NCBI GenBank assembly: GCA_022072225.1 | Contig: JAJVIC010000009.1 | Location: 217,746 to 281,745 of the forward strand | DNA length: 64,000 bases | Direction: 5' to 3' | From: Bacteroidia bacterium | Lineage (GTDB): Bacteria; Bacteroidota; Bacteroidia; SXHM01 | Shown here: piece by piece, positions 1-8,187 of the stretch | Layout: every line of letters begins with the position of its first letter | Numbering within the stretch: the stretch's first letter is position 1 | Made by a program: the position numbers and the translations under genes | Notes under the pieces: generated by a model | Databases searched by the model: none | What the model was told of the DNA's origin: nothing | Seen by the model: only the letters and a program-made list of their open reading frames with translations

Positions 1-1360
1 AGCCTGAATAGTGGTAGCGCAAATCATCAGTAATTCCCTCTGCATTCCATTGTTTGAAATGGTAATTGTCGCCTTTCCCGGGTCGTGTGTTAGCAATATT
101 TACACGAAATTCATTTGAAACCCGTCCTATTCGTATATCAAGACTAACCGGATAATCAGCCCAGATATACATCAATGGATTTGTAGCAACAGCTAATGAA
201 AAATTACCACGGGCATTTGCTTTCCGTTCTGCGCGTTCTCTGCGTTTGCGTTCTTCTTCATCGCGCTGAGCCTGCAACCTGCGTTCCTCTTCCGCCTTTC
301 TTCTGGCTTCGGCAATTCTGTTTTTTATTTCCTGTACTTTATTGTAATCACCAATAAATTCATACACTTTTTGCAGGCGTTCCCAATCGTATTCTGAAAA
401 ACCCGATGAATACTTTTCTATAATGGTTACAGCATTTCTGGCATCGGCCTTGTCGGGTTCTTTCATAGCTGCTTCAGAATACTTCCAGCCGACCTCAAGT
501 GGAGCACTGGTAGACTGAGAATAAGAGTTAAACCATTTGTCAGCATCAGCATATTTTTCAACTGCGTATAGAGCATTTGCTGCACGAAGTCTTAGCGAAT
601 TATCATCTGTGGTAAATGATTTAATCCCATCAATTATGATATTGAATGGGGTTTTATTGCGGTCTTTGTCTTCAGTTTTTAGTGCTGGCCATAGTTCAAG
701 TGCCATAACCCAACTTTCAAAAACATCATTAGCTGTTACATTTTCCTCACCCAAATAAGCATATAGAAAATCATCTTCATAATATTTTTCATGACACCGT
801 GCGATATCATAACTGGCAGCCCATTCATTAAAAGGTGCTACACCTGTTTTTATTTTATTGAGTTTGCTTTTTAATTTAAGACCTGTTTCGTAATAACCAA
901 GTTTGAAATTTGCTTCTGCTGACAGATAAATCATTTTTGCATAAACAAGATCAAGGGGGTTGCTTTCATCAAATTTTATGAATTTCCCTGCAGCAGGTTG
1001 ACTGATGGAATTAAACTCAGGCCAATACTCAAATGCTTTGTTTATATATTTCTGCTGGAGATTATTATTTTTTATTTTTTGGTAGAGAAATGCAATTTGC
1101 ATGTTAATCCATGCTCTGCGATACACTATTGCATCTTTGTATTCGGATGATTTTGCCTCAACCTGCTTTATTAGTTCAAGTGCTTCATCATATTTGGCAA
1201 AAATTGCCGGTATTTTTGTTGAGTCGCCAGTTGCATAAAAATCATCGTCCATTGTCGTAGCTTCTTTTGTTTTTTCAAAGTGCTTGGTCCATTCTTCTTT
1301 TTGTGCAAAAGTTATTTGAAATGACAAGCTTAAGATGATGAGAAGTATAATTTGTTTCAT
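1..1360 (-). CDS. Secreted repeat-rich protein, 3' end outside window
   Basis: Function not recognised. The frame is open from an ATG at 1360 to the left edge, giving 453 residues with no stop, so the C-terminus is missing. Residues 1-20 are a clear signal peptide ending at F-A-Q, so the protein is exported. Residues 30-300 contain helical segments that read like tetratricopeptide-type repeats (for example the stretch around A-L-Y-A-V-E-K-Y-A-D-A). Residues 355-395 are a highly charged coiled-coil rich in Arg, Glu and Ala, and a beta-rich segment follows. A TATTTTTG element on the minus strand at 1384-1391 is a plausible promoter. It may be an envelope scaffold protein, but this is inference. 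Confidence 0.75.
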   Translation of the reverse strand, partial: MKQIILLIILSLSFQITFAQKEEWTKHFEKTKEATTMDDDFYATGDSTKIPAIFAKYDEALELIKQVEAKSSEYKDAIVYRRAWINMQIAFLYQKIKNNNLQQKYINKAFEYWPEFNSISQPAAGKFIKFDESNPLDLVYAKMIYLSAEANFKLGYYETGLKLKSKLNKIKTGVAPFNEWAASYDIARCHEKYYEDDFLYAYLGEENVTANDVFESWVMALELWPALKTEDKDRNKTPFNIIIDGIKSFTTDDNSLRLRAANALYAVEKYADADKWFNSYSQSTSAPLEVGWKYSEAAMKEPDKADARNAVTIIEKYSSGFSEYDWERLQKVYEFIGDYNKVQEIKNRIAEARRKAEEERRLQAQRDEEERKRRERAERKANARGNFSLAVATNPLMYIWADYPVSLDIRIGRVSNEFRVNIANTRPGKGDNYHFKQWNAEGITDDLRYHYSG

Positions 1361-1383
1361 AAACTTCGTGTTGGTTTGAATAT

Positions 1384-1391
1384 CAAAAATA
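1384..1391 (-). promoter_or_regulatory. Bacteroidota -7 element TATTTTTG
   Basis: On the minus strand this matches the Bacteroidota consensus TAnnTTTG and lies 24 nt upstream of the ATG at 1360. No convincing -33 TTG partner was identified. Confidence 0.4.
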
Positions 1392-1399
1392 TATTTTTT

Positions 1400-2464
1400 T
1401 CAGAACTCCAAACCGATGCCCGCTTTTTCAGGAGTGATAACACAACCTTCAATTAATTCAGGATATCCGAATGGATTGTTGTTAATCAGAAAAGGACCGT
1501 CTAAATCTACATAATCAACAAGTGAAGCGAGATGCGAAGCAGCCAGAATCGAACACGAAGTTTCGGTCATGCATCCCAGCATTATTTTCATTTGTAATTC
1601 ACGGGCACGCAGAATCATTTTATGTGCTTCTGCCATACCGGTTGATTTCATCAGCTTTATATTGATGCCGTGAAAAAGTTCTGTTGCTTTTTCTAAATCG
1701 CTGAAACGTTTTACAGATTCGTCAGCCAGAAGTGGTAAAGGACTTTTTTCTTTCAGCCAGCGCATATCATCTGCCGCGCAGTTAACAGGCATAGGTTGTT
1801 CTACTACTTCAAAAGCATTTTCATGCAGCATGTGAACCAGTTCGTGAGCCTGTACTTTATCGCTCCAGCCCTGATTTGCGTCTGCATATAAACGCTTATC
1901 AGTTTCGTTCTTAACAATTTTTACAATCTCTTCATCGTTTGTGGTGCCGAGTTTTATTTTCAGGATTTTAAAATCTTTTGCTTCCTTTATTTTACCGGGC
2001 ATTTTTTTCAAATCATCAATAGCAATGGTATAACTTGATAATTTTTTTTCTGCTGTTTTAATTCCGAAAAGTTCATAGCAGGGTTTCCGTAATATCTTCC
2101 CGGCTAAATCATGCAGCGCAATATCTATGGATGCTTTAGCAGCATTGTTTCCTTTTTCAACTTTATCAATGTAGGATAATATTTTGGCTATTTCTGTACT
2201 CGCGTCAGGTTCCCCCCTCCTCGAAGGAGAGGGGTTAGGGGTGAGGTTTATATTATCAAATTGTTCCAGTTCCAGTTTTGAAAGAAATGCTGCAACACTT
2301 TCCTGTGTTTCACCATGATAGGGTGGGAGCGAAGCTTCACCGTAACCTATAATGCCTTTATGTTCCAACTGCGTTAAAACAATGGCTGTTGTGTTTCGTG
2401 TACCATGTGCCAACCCGAAAGGATTTTTGAGTTCTAATATATAAGAGCGGAAGCTGAGTTTCAA
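1400..2464 (-). CDS. Dipeptide epimerase (enolase superfamily)
   Basis: Enolase-superfamily enzyme, most likely an L-Ala-D/L-Glu-type dipeptide epimerase used in murein peptide recycling in the cytoplasm. Visible catalytic features, in order: the KxK motif (I-L-K-I-K-L-G), metal ligands in A-D-A-N-Q-G-W, V-V-E-Q-P and L-L-A-D-E-S, the second-face lysine in I-K-L-M-K, and the D-L-D-G motif near the C-terminus typical of the epimerase branch. The start is TTG at 2464 since no ATG is in frame nearby; a TACTTTTG box sits 17 nt upstream. Near residues 73-86 there is a foreign-looking loop, L-T-P-N-P-S-P-S-R-R-G-E, encoded by a dispersed palindromic repeat. It is divergent from the condensin operon. 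The exact substrate is not determinable here. Confidence 0.88.
   Translation of the reverse strand: MKLSFRSYILELKNPFGLAHGTRNTTAIVLTQLEHKGIIGYGEASLPPYHGETQESVAAFLSKLELEQFDNINLTPNPSPSRRGEPDASTEIAKILSYIDKVEKGNNAAKASIDIALHDLAGKILRKPCYELFGIKTAEKKLSSYTIAIDDLKKMPGKIKEAKDFKILKIKLGTTNDEEIVKIVKNETDKRLYADANQGWSDKVQAHELVHMLHENAFEVVEQPMPVNCAADDMRWLKEKSPLPLLADESVKRFSDLEKATELFHGINIKLMKSTGMAEAHKMILRARELQMKIMLGCMTETSCSILAASHLASLVDYVDLDGPFLINNNPFGYPELIEGCVITPEKAGIGLEF
2209..2247. repeat. Dispersed palindromic repeat inside the epimerase gene
   Basis: The copy contains CCCCCCTCCTCGAAGGAGAG followed by GGGTTAGGGGTGAGG. It shares the GGGGTTAGGGGTGAGG tail with the intergenic copy at 61600-61634 and is related to those at 59911 and 61653. 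On the minus strand it is read in frame as T-P-N-P-S-P-S-R-R-G-E. Confidence 0.85.
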
Positions 2465-2480
2465 TGAAAAAGGTTTTGCG

Positions 2481-2488
2481 CAAAAGTA
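2481..2488 (-). promoter_or_regulatory. -7 element TACTTTTG for the epimerase
   Basis: Minus-strand match to TAnnTTTG, 17 nt upstream of the TTG start at 2464. It supports that start choice. Confidence 0.4.
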
Positions 2489-2494
2489 TCATGT

Positions 2495-2579
2495 ATGCAA
2501 CAGATTACACAAATGGTCACAGATTTTTAACCACTAATTCTACAATTTTAATCTGTGCAAATCTGCGTAATCTGTGGCA
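2495..2579. repeat. Short intergenic repeat with CACAGATT/AATCTGTG arms
   Basis: The region between the divergent epimerase and condensin genes carries repeated words of the form AATCTGTG, AATCTGCG and their complements (ACAGATTACACAAATGG, then AATCTGTGCAAATCTGCG, then TAATCTGTGG). The opposed copies can pair. A similar wordy repeat (AATCCGTC, CATCCGCG) lies at 36005-36058. No gene is encoded here. Confidence 0.6.
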
Positions 2580-2678
2580 AAAGAATTAATCCCAAAAATG
2601 TTATCAACATTGGTTGATAAACATAATTGCAAGTTAAAGTCAAAAATCATTTTTTTGCATTTTATAGATATACGTACC

Positions 2679-5405
2679 ATGCTAAACAGAATCATAGTTA
2701 TAAACTCCGAGTTGTATGCCAAGGCAGCAATTCAGATTGGACAGAACAGCAGCATTCAGATGACTGCCGAGAACAACGTAGGTAAAAGTTCCTTCCTTAA
2801 TACGCTTAACTTTCTTTACATCACCGATAAAGACCAGATGCGTTTTGAAGACAACCGCAAACTGGCTGATTCAATGAAGCACTATTTTGACGGAACCAGT
2901 CTGCATAGTTTTATCATTTTCGAAATTTTTAAAACGGAATATTACTGCTTGTTAGTGAAAGCAACACCCGAAAATACTATTGAATATTACCGTTTGCCGG
3001 GAGCATTCAAGGAAGAGAATTTCATTCAGAAGTCTGGCGATTCATCAAAAGTAAAACGCTGGGACAAAATTCTGGAGGAAATGACCAAAGAAAATCCGCT
3101 TGACCCTCCTGTATTACTGAAAGGAGAAGACCTTTACAACACGGTTTATAATTCAGACCGCACTAAAAATCCGGTTGTTTGGATTAAGCGCGAAGTAAAA
3201 CGTAAAGGTCGTTCGTACTCCAACAGTTTTACTGAAATCTATCGCCACCTTATTAAAACCAGCGACATCAGCGAAAAGTCTTTCAAGAATGCGCTGCTGA
3301 TTGCGGATAACAAGCAAGATCTCTCCCTGAATGTTTTTACCAGTTCAAGCTTTGAGAAGATTAATGAGTTTGAGAAAAAGAAACACCACCTCGATAACCT
3401 TTCGGCAGTAAAACAGGATTTTGAAAAACTGAAATTGCTGAACGATAAATTTTCTACGGAAGAAAATATTCTGGCCAAACTGAAGCACACGTTTGTGTTG
3501 CACTTCAACGCTATTGAAAAAGAACTGTGGGAAAAAACAGGTTCTGAAAGTCCGCTCTCCTTGTCCATCCGAGAATTGGAAAACAAAATTGAATACACGT
3601 TGAAACACCAGCGCGACCATTTGATTACCGAAAAAGCAAATCTGAACAACCAGATTTCAAATGCCACCAATGCTATTGAAGAAATAAATAAGCAGTTGGC
3701 TGAAGTGGCAGACTTTGAGCCTACGGAAGACAACCTGATGTTTCAGGGTATTATGGCGAAGTACGAAGAAGAAAACCGTCAGCGCATTAATATTGAAGCA
3801 CAGATTATGCAACTCGACCGCAGCAAATTTACATTGCAGGAAGTGGAGGGTGCCATTAAAAAACTGAATGACGAAATTGATCAGCAGCAAAAAAACATCA
3901 AGGATTTTGACAACCTGTTGTATCAGAACATTTCTGCAAAGGCTGATGTAATCAGCAAAGTTTATACCTATCTGAGCAGCGATGTTGCTTTCCTGAGCAA
4001 ATCAAAAATTAAAAAGAAAATTACCAAAGCAGATTTGCCGCTTTCATTCTTTGACGGAAAAATTGATGTAAAAGATATTGAACTGAAACATCCCCCAACT
4101 GTAAAACAATTACAGGAAGAAGTAAAAACAAAGAAAAAAGAACTGGCTGAAAAAACCATTCAGTTAGAGGCAATAAAAAACCGCACGGTGCTTCAGCAGC
4201 AGGTTGAAAAACTGGCGCAGTCAATTGCTGACACGGCAAAGCTGATAAAGAAGATTAACGATAAACCTTCGTTGGTTGCCGCTAAAAAAGAAAACGAAGC
4301 ATTGGTAAACAGCAAGCTGAGAAAAACCCTGAGCGATATTCAGCGCAAGATTGATGCTAAAGATGCGGAAATAGCGAAAGAGAAAGAAACACTGGCTGCC
4401 CGTAAATTAGAACTGAACAGGCTGCACGCCAATCTTTCGAAATACCGCGAACAATACGAACACATTGTTGCAAAACAGGATATTTTGCAAACAGACGAAA
4501 CGGTAAACGAACCGTTTGATAAAATCTACGACCGCTTTTACCGTGTGTACGACAGTTTCCGTGCAACACGCGAACAACGCAAGGAGCTGAAAGATGCCAT
4601 CAACAAAAAATTAGATAAAGACATTCAGGATATTAATGATTTTGTTGCCGAAGTGGAAGAAGAAATCAGCAATATTCCGCAAATGGATAAAGTGATCAGT
4701 AATTTGTTGGATACGCTTTCTTACGAGATCGGAAACCCTACACATTCATTCCTGACGCAGTTCAACGATTTTAAAACGTTTATTTACAAAAGCTATAACG
4801 TAAAACTTGCCGAATATCCGGTATCGAATATTCAGAGCGTGCGTGTGAAAATTGTGGAGAATGAAGAAATGATTCGGGATCTGGAAAAAATTTCGCGTTT
4901 GAAATTTACAGGCGGAATTGATTTTGACAACGGTTATGGCGAAAGCAAAAAAGCATTGGAAAAACAACTGACCGACAGCAAAGGCAAACCGGTTGACATC
5001 ACCGATTTGTTTACCATTAAAGTAGAGATTACCAAAGTTACGGGTGAAAGCGAAGAGATTGATTTGTCGAAACAGGTGCAGTCGCGCGGAACCAACATAG
5101 TGCTGAAATTGTATCTCTTCCTGAATATTCTCAAAGACTTGGTTCACAGCGATCCGGAAAATAAAATTGTGATTTACGTAGATGAGTTGGATGCCATCGG
5201 ACAAAAGAACGTGAAGCAATTGGTGCGTTTCTGTATCGACCACAACTTTGTTCCCATCTTTGCCGCACCGCGTAAAGTAGAGGGCATTCAGAAGTATTAC
5301 TTAGTAAAAGAGCCATTGGTAAAAGATAAAGGAGCTGCCCGTAAACCTAAGATTACCTTTGGCGAGTTGCAATCATTCCCCGTTACTTACAGGAACGCTA
5401 ATTAA
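2679..5405 (+). CDS. mksB: SMC-like condensin ATPase, MksB/JetC/MukB type
   Basis: Motor subunit of a bacterial condensin of the MukB/MksB/JetC type: an ATPase that loops or compacts DNA together with a kleisin (next gene) and a winged-helix subunit (third gene). I start it at the ATG at 2679 (908 aa) because the family-like segment begins there; an upstream in-frame ATG at 2574 lies in repeat-derived sequence. The N-terminal P-loop reads A-E-N-N-V-G-K-S-S (Lys36), with Ala where the first Gly is usual. Residues about 230-740 are long charged coiled coil. The C-terminal head has a signature-like S-R-G-T-N segment and a Walker B, V-D-E-L-D-A (Asp835, Glu836). The spacing to the next gene is 3 nt. 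No JetD/MksG nuclease gene lies nearby. Confidence 0.82.
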   Translation: MLNRIIVINSELYAKAAIQIGQNSSIQMTAENNVGKSSFLNTLNFLYITDKDQMRFEDNRKLADSMKHYFDGTSLHSFIIFEIFKTEYYCLLVKATPENTIEYYRLPGAFKEENFIQKSGDSSKVKRWDKILEEMTKENPLDPPVLLKGEDLYNTVYNSDRTKNPVVWIKREVKRKGRSYSNSFTEIYRHLIKTSDISEKSFKNALLIADNKQDLSLNVFTSSSFEKINEFEKKKHHLDNLSAVKQDFEKLKLLNDKFSTEENILAKLKHTFVLHFNAIEKELWEKTGSESPLSLSIRELENKIEYTLKHQRDHLITEKANLNNQISNATNAIEEINKQLAEVADFEPTEDNLMFQGIMAKYEEENRQRINIEAQIMQLDRSKFTLQEVEGAIKKLNDEIDQQQKNIKDFDNLLYQNISAKADVISKVYTYLSSDVAFLSKSKIKKKITKADLPLSFFDGKIDVKDIELKHPPTVKQLQEEVKTKKKELAEKTIQLEAIKNRTVLQQQVEKLAQSIADTAKLIKKINDKPSLVAAKKENEALVNSKLRKTLSDIQRKIDAKDAEIAKEKETLAARKLELNRLHANLSKYREQYEHIVAKQDILQTDETVNEPFDKIYDRFYRVYDSFRATREQRKELKDAINKKLDKDIQDINDFVAEVEEEISNIPQMDKVISNLLDTLSYEIGNPTHSFLTQFNDFKTFIYKSYNVKLAEYPVSNIQSVRVKIVENEEMIRDLEKISRLKFTGGIDFDNGYGESKKALEKQLTDSKGKPVDITDLFTIKVEITKVTGESEEIDLSKQVQSRGTNIVLKLYLFLNILKDLVHSDPENKIVIYVDELDAIGQKNVKQLVRFCIDHNFVPIFAAPRKVEGIQKYYLVKEPLVKDKGAARKPKITFGELQSFPVTYRNAN

Positions 5406-5408
5406 ACC

Positions 5409-6641
5409 ATGAGCAACCTAAATCTGTCCGGTAAAGAAATACTGCGTTTTCTGAATACGCATTACGAGTTTGTGCACAGCGCCTTCGCTGCCGGCAAACC
5501 GCATTTCATGATTGATTCAGACAAGTTCATGCGTCTGCTTCATGATTACAATGCCAGAAACGAAACAAAAATTTCGCTTTACCGCCTCACCTCTGAAGTA
5601 AAATTCTGCCGCCAGCTTTCAACAGGTGAATACAAACTCAACCGTAATTACATTCCTTTTCTCGAATACCTGTTCAATGATTTTGTACTCAACTTACCCG
5701 AGACGTTGAAGAACAGGTACCAGGCGGTTTTCAATCATTTCAATTCCTTAAAAGACGAGACCAGCGCTTATCGCATTATATTGCTTACTCAGGAAATCAT
5801 TAATGTTATTGAAGATTTTCTCAGCGATATTGAAGGCCAGACCCAGCGTCTGCTGCGCGATACCGAAGCACTGAAAGTAAATGTGGGTAATCATTCTGCT
5901 TTCTCAACCCGGATTCAACGCGCTAACTTCTGGATTGACGAATACATTATTCCGCTCAACGCCATTTTGGATAAAGACCGCGCTGATTCAATCGTGAATA
6001 TGATTATCAGGTTGCAGCAATACTCCAACGAGAAACGTTTGCTCTCCGATAATTATGAGCTGAAACTCGAGTTTGAAAAACTCTATGCCTGCGCTGTAAA
6101 CGCAAAATCAGAATTAGACCGCACGCTGAGCAAACTTACCCGCGAATTATTGCCGCTATTGGAGCGCATTAAAAGCGATTCAATTATTCTCAACGGCTTT
6201 TATCATTTTGTGGAGAACATTGACGACCCCAAAGCCTACATTGCCGAGCTTCCGCACATTGTGCGCAGAACAAAATCAAGTGTTACCTCCAAATCATTTG
6301 CTGCCGAGGCCGAGTTTTACATTGATCAGTTCAGTTACCTCACGCCCGAAATACTTTTCAGCGAAAGCGAAGAAAACATAGAATGGCTGCCTGATGCAGG
6401 CTATTTTAAAGAACAATTACTGAAAGAGGAAGGAGTAAAAGATTTTTACAAATGGTGTTTAACTTCGCTGGAAGAGCAAACCGATACCATTACACTTTCC
6501 AAATTTTTTACCCTTACCAATATGCTGCTTGACGAAGATCTGGTAGTAGAATACAAAGACGAAAAACGCCAGGAAATAAAACTGGCCGATGCCACCTTAT
6601 TAATGCCAAAAATTAAAGTTTATGCAAAGCTATCCAAGTGA
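5409..6641 (+). CDS. mksF: Kleisin-like condensin subunit, MksF/JetA/MukF type
   Basis: 410-aa mostly helical protein between the SMC-like ATPase and the small MukE-like gene. That position and its size fit the kleisin (MukF/MksF/JetA) that bridges the two ATPase heads. The N-terminus (L-S-G-K-E-I-L-R-F-L) reads as a winged-helix start. The middle, about residues 150-270, is helical and charged, and the C-terminus (F-T-L-T-N-M-L-L-D-E-D-L-V) could be the second winged helix that contacts an ATPase head. The identification rests on operon context more than on diagnostic residues. It overlaps the next gene by 20 bp, which suggests translational coupling. Confidence 0.7.
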   Translation: MSNLNLSGKEILRFLNTHYEFVHSAFAAGKPHFMIDSDKFMRLLHDYNARNETKISLYRLTSEVKFCRQLSTGEYKLNRNYIPFLEYLFNDFVLNLPETLKNRYQAVFNHFNSLKDETSAYRIILLTQEIINVIEDFLSDIEGQTQRLLRDTEALKVNVGNHSAFSTRIQRANFWIDEYIIPLNAILDKDRADSIVNMIIRLQQYSNEKRLLSDNYELKLEFEKLYACAVNAKSELDRTLSKLTRELLPLLERIKSDSIILNGFYHFVENIDDPKAYIAELPHIVRRTKSSVTSKSFAAEAEFYIDQFSYLTPEILFSESEENIEWLPDAGYFKEQLLKEEGVKDFYKWCLTSLEEQTDTITLSKFFTLTNMLLDEDLVVEYKDEKRQEIKLADATLLMPKIKVYAKLSK

Positions 6642-7140
6642 ACACCGTGAAATTGTAAGCGCCCTGGTTGACGGACGTTTCGTTATTTATCCCAATCCCA
6701 CCTTCGTTTCGCTCAAACTGCAGGAAGAAGAATACCGCGAATTTTTTATGCAGAGCTACGGCTATGAACTGGTGATTGATTCCGAGATTGCTTACCTTAC
6801 TTCCACTGAAGGAACGGAAAAACGTACCCGTGATTTTGTATTGTTTCTTGCCTTGCTGTGCCGCGAACTCGACTACAGCGGAAAGAATTTCCGTGATGCT
6901 ATTGAAGCAGGAACCTTTGACATGGCCGAAACAGAACAGATGCTGAAACAATCATCTAAATGGGAAGTATTGGAAAAAACTTCGGTGGCCGACTTTAATG
7001 AGTTCATCAGTATCTGGCACCGTAAAAATGTATTGTTCCGTGCCGAAGGTCAATTCAGGTTTACCAAAGCAGTAAAGATATTCTTTGACTTTGCCGTGAA
7101 TGTTGCAAATGCAAAGTTGAAGGAAGTGCAGGCTGCCTAA
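6622..7140 (+). CDS. mksE: Small winged-helix condensin subunit, MksE/JetB/MukE type
   Basis: 172-aa acidic helical protein with a MukE-like layout. The N-terminal segment (V-D-G-R-F-V-I-Y-P-N-P) is followed by a winged-helix-like core (Y-G-Y-E-L-V-I-D-S-E-I-A-Y-L) and a hydrophobic helix (V-L-F-L-A-L-L-C-R-E-L). MksE/JetB proteins bind the kleisin and help load the complex on DNA. The start overlaps the kleisin gene by 20 bp. The operon stops here: the next 300 bp hold only short repeats, so the usual nuclease partner of Wadjet-type systems is absent. Confidence 0.72.
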   Translation: MQSYPSEHREIVSALVDGRFVIYPNPTFVSLKLQEEEYREFFMQSYGYELVIDSEIAYLTSTEGTEKRTRDFVLFLALLCRELDYSGKNFRDAIEAGTFDMAETEQMLKQSSKWEVLEKTSVADFNEFISIWHRKNVLFRAEGQFRFTKAVKIFFDFAVNVANAKLKEVQAA

Positions 7141-7143
7141 CGT

Positions 7144-7163
7144 CATCCGATAGCTATCGGATG
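7144..7163. repeat. 20-bp perfect palindrome around CCGATAGCTATCGG
   Basis: CATCCGATAGCTATCGGATG is a perfect palindrome directly after the condensin operon. Related palindromes are at 7357-7372 and, inside a gene, at 41443-41460. Confidence 0.85.
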
Positions 7164-7167
7164 CGAG

Positions 7168-7198
7168 GCTGTCACCCTGAGCTTGTCGAAGGGTTCTT
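7168..7198. repeat. Dispersed repeat CACCCTGAGCTTGTCGAAGGG
   Basis: Copy of a short dispersed repeat with CCCTGAGC...TCGAAGGG arms. Relatives are at 7412-7440 and 55811-55843, and a variant lies inside the LuxE-like gene at 20978-21003. Confidence 0.85.
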
Positions 7199-7280
7199 AC
7201 TTTTTTTAAAAATCACCGCTTGGTGTTTCAAACCACCGCTTCTACCCGCTTTTCGCTGCAAGTCCGCTCCCAATTTGAAA

Positions 7281-7318
7281 CGTCATTGCGAGGGAGGCAC
7301 GACCGAAGCAATCTCACC
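7281..7318. repeat. Dispersed repeat CGTCATTGCGAGG...GAAGCAATCTC
   Basis: The words CGTCATTGCGAGGGAGGCAC and GACCGAAGCAATCTCACC match a short repeat widely seen between genes in many bacterial genomes. It sits in the repeat cluster between the condensin operon and the retron. Confidence 0.75.
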
Positions 7319-7356
7319 GTATGAACCTCTAACCACCATGCGGGCTTTCCGCTTCT

Positions 7357-7372
7357 CCCGATAACTATCGGG
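7357..7372. repeat. Palindrome CCCGATAACTATCGGG
   Basis: Near-perfect palindrome of the CCGATAnCTATCGG family, third repeat type in this 300-bp cluster. Confidence 0.8.
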
Positions 7373-7411
7373 ACGGGTTTAGCTTGCAACGTTGGTGTTT
7401 TATAGAACCGC

Positions 7412-7440
7412 CAGTAACCCTGAGCGTAATCGAAGGGTCT
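7412..7440. repeat. Dispersed repeat ACCCTGAGCGTAATCGAAGGGT
   Basis: Second local copy of the CCCTGAGC...TCGAAGGG repeat. It lies just past the end of the retron partner gene, which is on the minus strand and stops at 7447. Confidence 0.8.
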
Positions 7441-7446
7441 AAGAAG

Positions 7447-8187
7447 TTATGGTCTAGTAGCAAGAACTCCTTTGTGCAGTATTGCCAATATCAAGCGATA
7501 TGTTTCCGAGAAATATTCATGAGGACTAAGCTGAATCTTGGCTAAAGTGTTTTTCGCATTTGCTGCGTCATAACCTGTAAATGGATGGCTTTCAAAATTC
7601 CTTATAGAATATACAGGAAAAATAAAATCTGTAGTGTTGAATTGACCCAATTTGTAAAAAGTAATAGTAGCGAAGCATTTTGACTTAAAGGTCAATTCTG
7701 AAATGTTTCCAATATTGTCAATCTTGTTTCTAAATATTGGATCTTTATATTTTGTTTTTCTATTGGCGTCTGTATTTATCCAAGTTAAAATTGCAGGTAC
7801 ATCTATATAAAGCAATACTGCTTCAAGTTGCAATATCACATATTTGCAACTAAGTTTCAAATCTTCCTTTCTTAAACTAAGTTCAAAATTTATGTAATTC
7901 TCAGAAAGAATTTGCTTAAGCTCATAAAGTTTTGGTGAAGTTTCAGGAATTCCTTTATAAAAAAACAATGCTCTCTTTTCAGTTTCACTGTCAATAACAT
8001 CAAACTTGTTTGAAACGCGTTTTACTTGTTCTTCTATTTTTCCAAGTTTAGCTGTACTATCCAATTCATTTCCAATTAAACCAAACAGTTTTTCTTCAAA
8101 TGCTTTAGCATCAGAGGAGTTATTTGTTTTTTTTCTTTGAAGTTCGGCAAGAAAAAGTTTATAGAATTCCGCTTTGTTCTGCTCCAT
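7447..8187 (-). CDS. Candidate retron effector with HEPN-like motif
   Basis: 246-aa protein of unknown family, encoded directly downstream of the retron reverse transcriptase and overlapping it by 29 bp, so it is very likely co-translated and is the candidate effector of the retron. The N-terminal 60 residues are charged and helical. Residues 110-140 are hydrophobic but contain charges and do not look like a membrane segment. Residues 196-201 are R-N-F-E-S-H, which fits the R-(N/D/H)-x3-H motif of HEPN ribonucleases, and a long helix follows (Y-R-L-I-L-A-I-L). If that reading is right, it could be an RNA-cleaving toxin held in check by the reverse transcriptase and its DNA. The motif is short and could be chance. 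Confidence 0.7.
   Translation of the reverse strand: MEQNKAEFYKLFLAELQRKKTNNSSDAKAFEEKLFGLIGNELDSTAKLGKIEEQVKRVSNKFDVIDSETEKRALFFYKGIPETSPKLYELKQILSENYINFELSLRKEDLKLSCKYVILQLEAVLLYIDVPAILTWINTDANRKTKYKDPIFRNKIDNIGNISELTFKSKCFATITFYKLGQFNTTDFIFPVYSIRNFESHPFTGYDAANAKNTLAKIQLSPHEYFSETYRLILAILHKGVLATRP

Noticed and set aside
4746-5243. Long antisense frames in the condensin ATPase gene
   Set aside because: Shadow frames of a strongly coding strand; phenylalanine/histidine-rich with no domain.
2679-7140. Full Wadjet system
   Set aside because: No JetD-type nuclease gene in or next to the operon.
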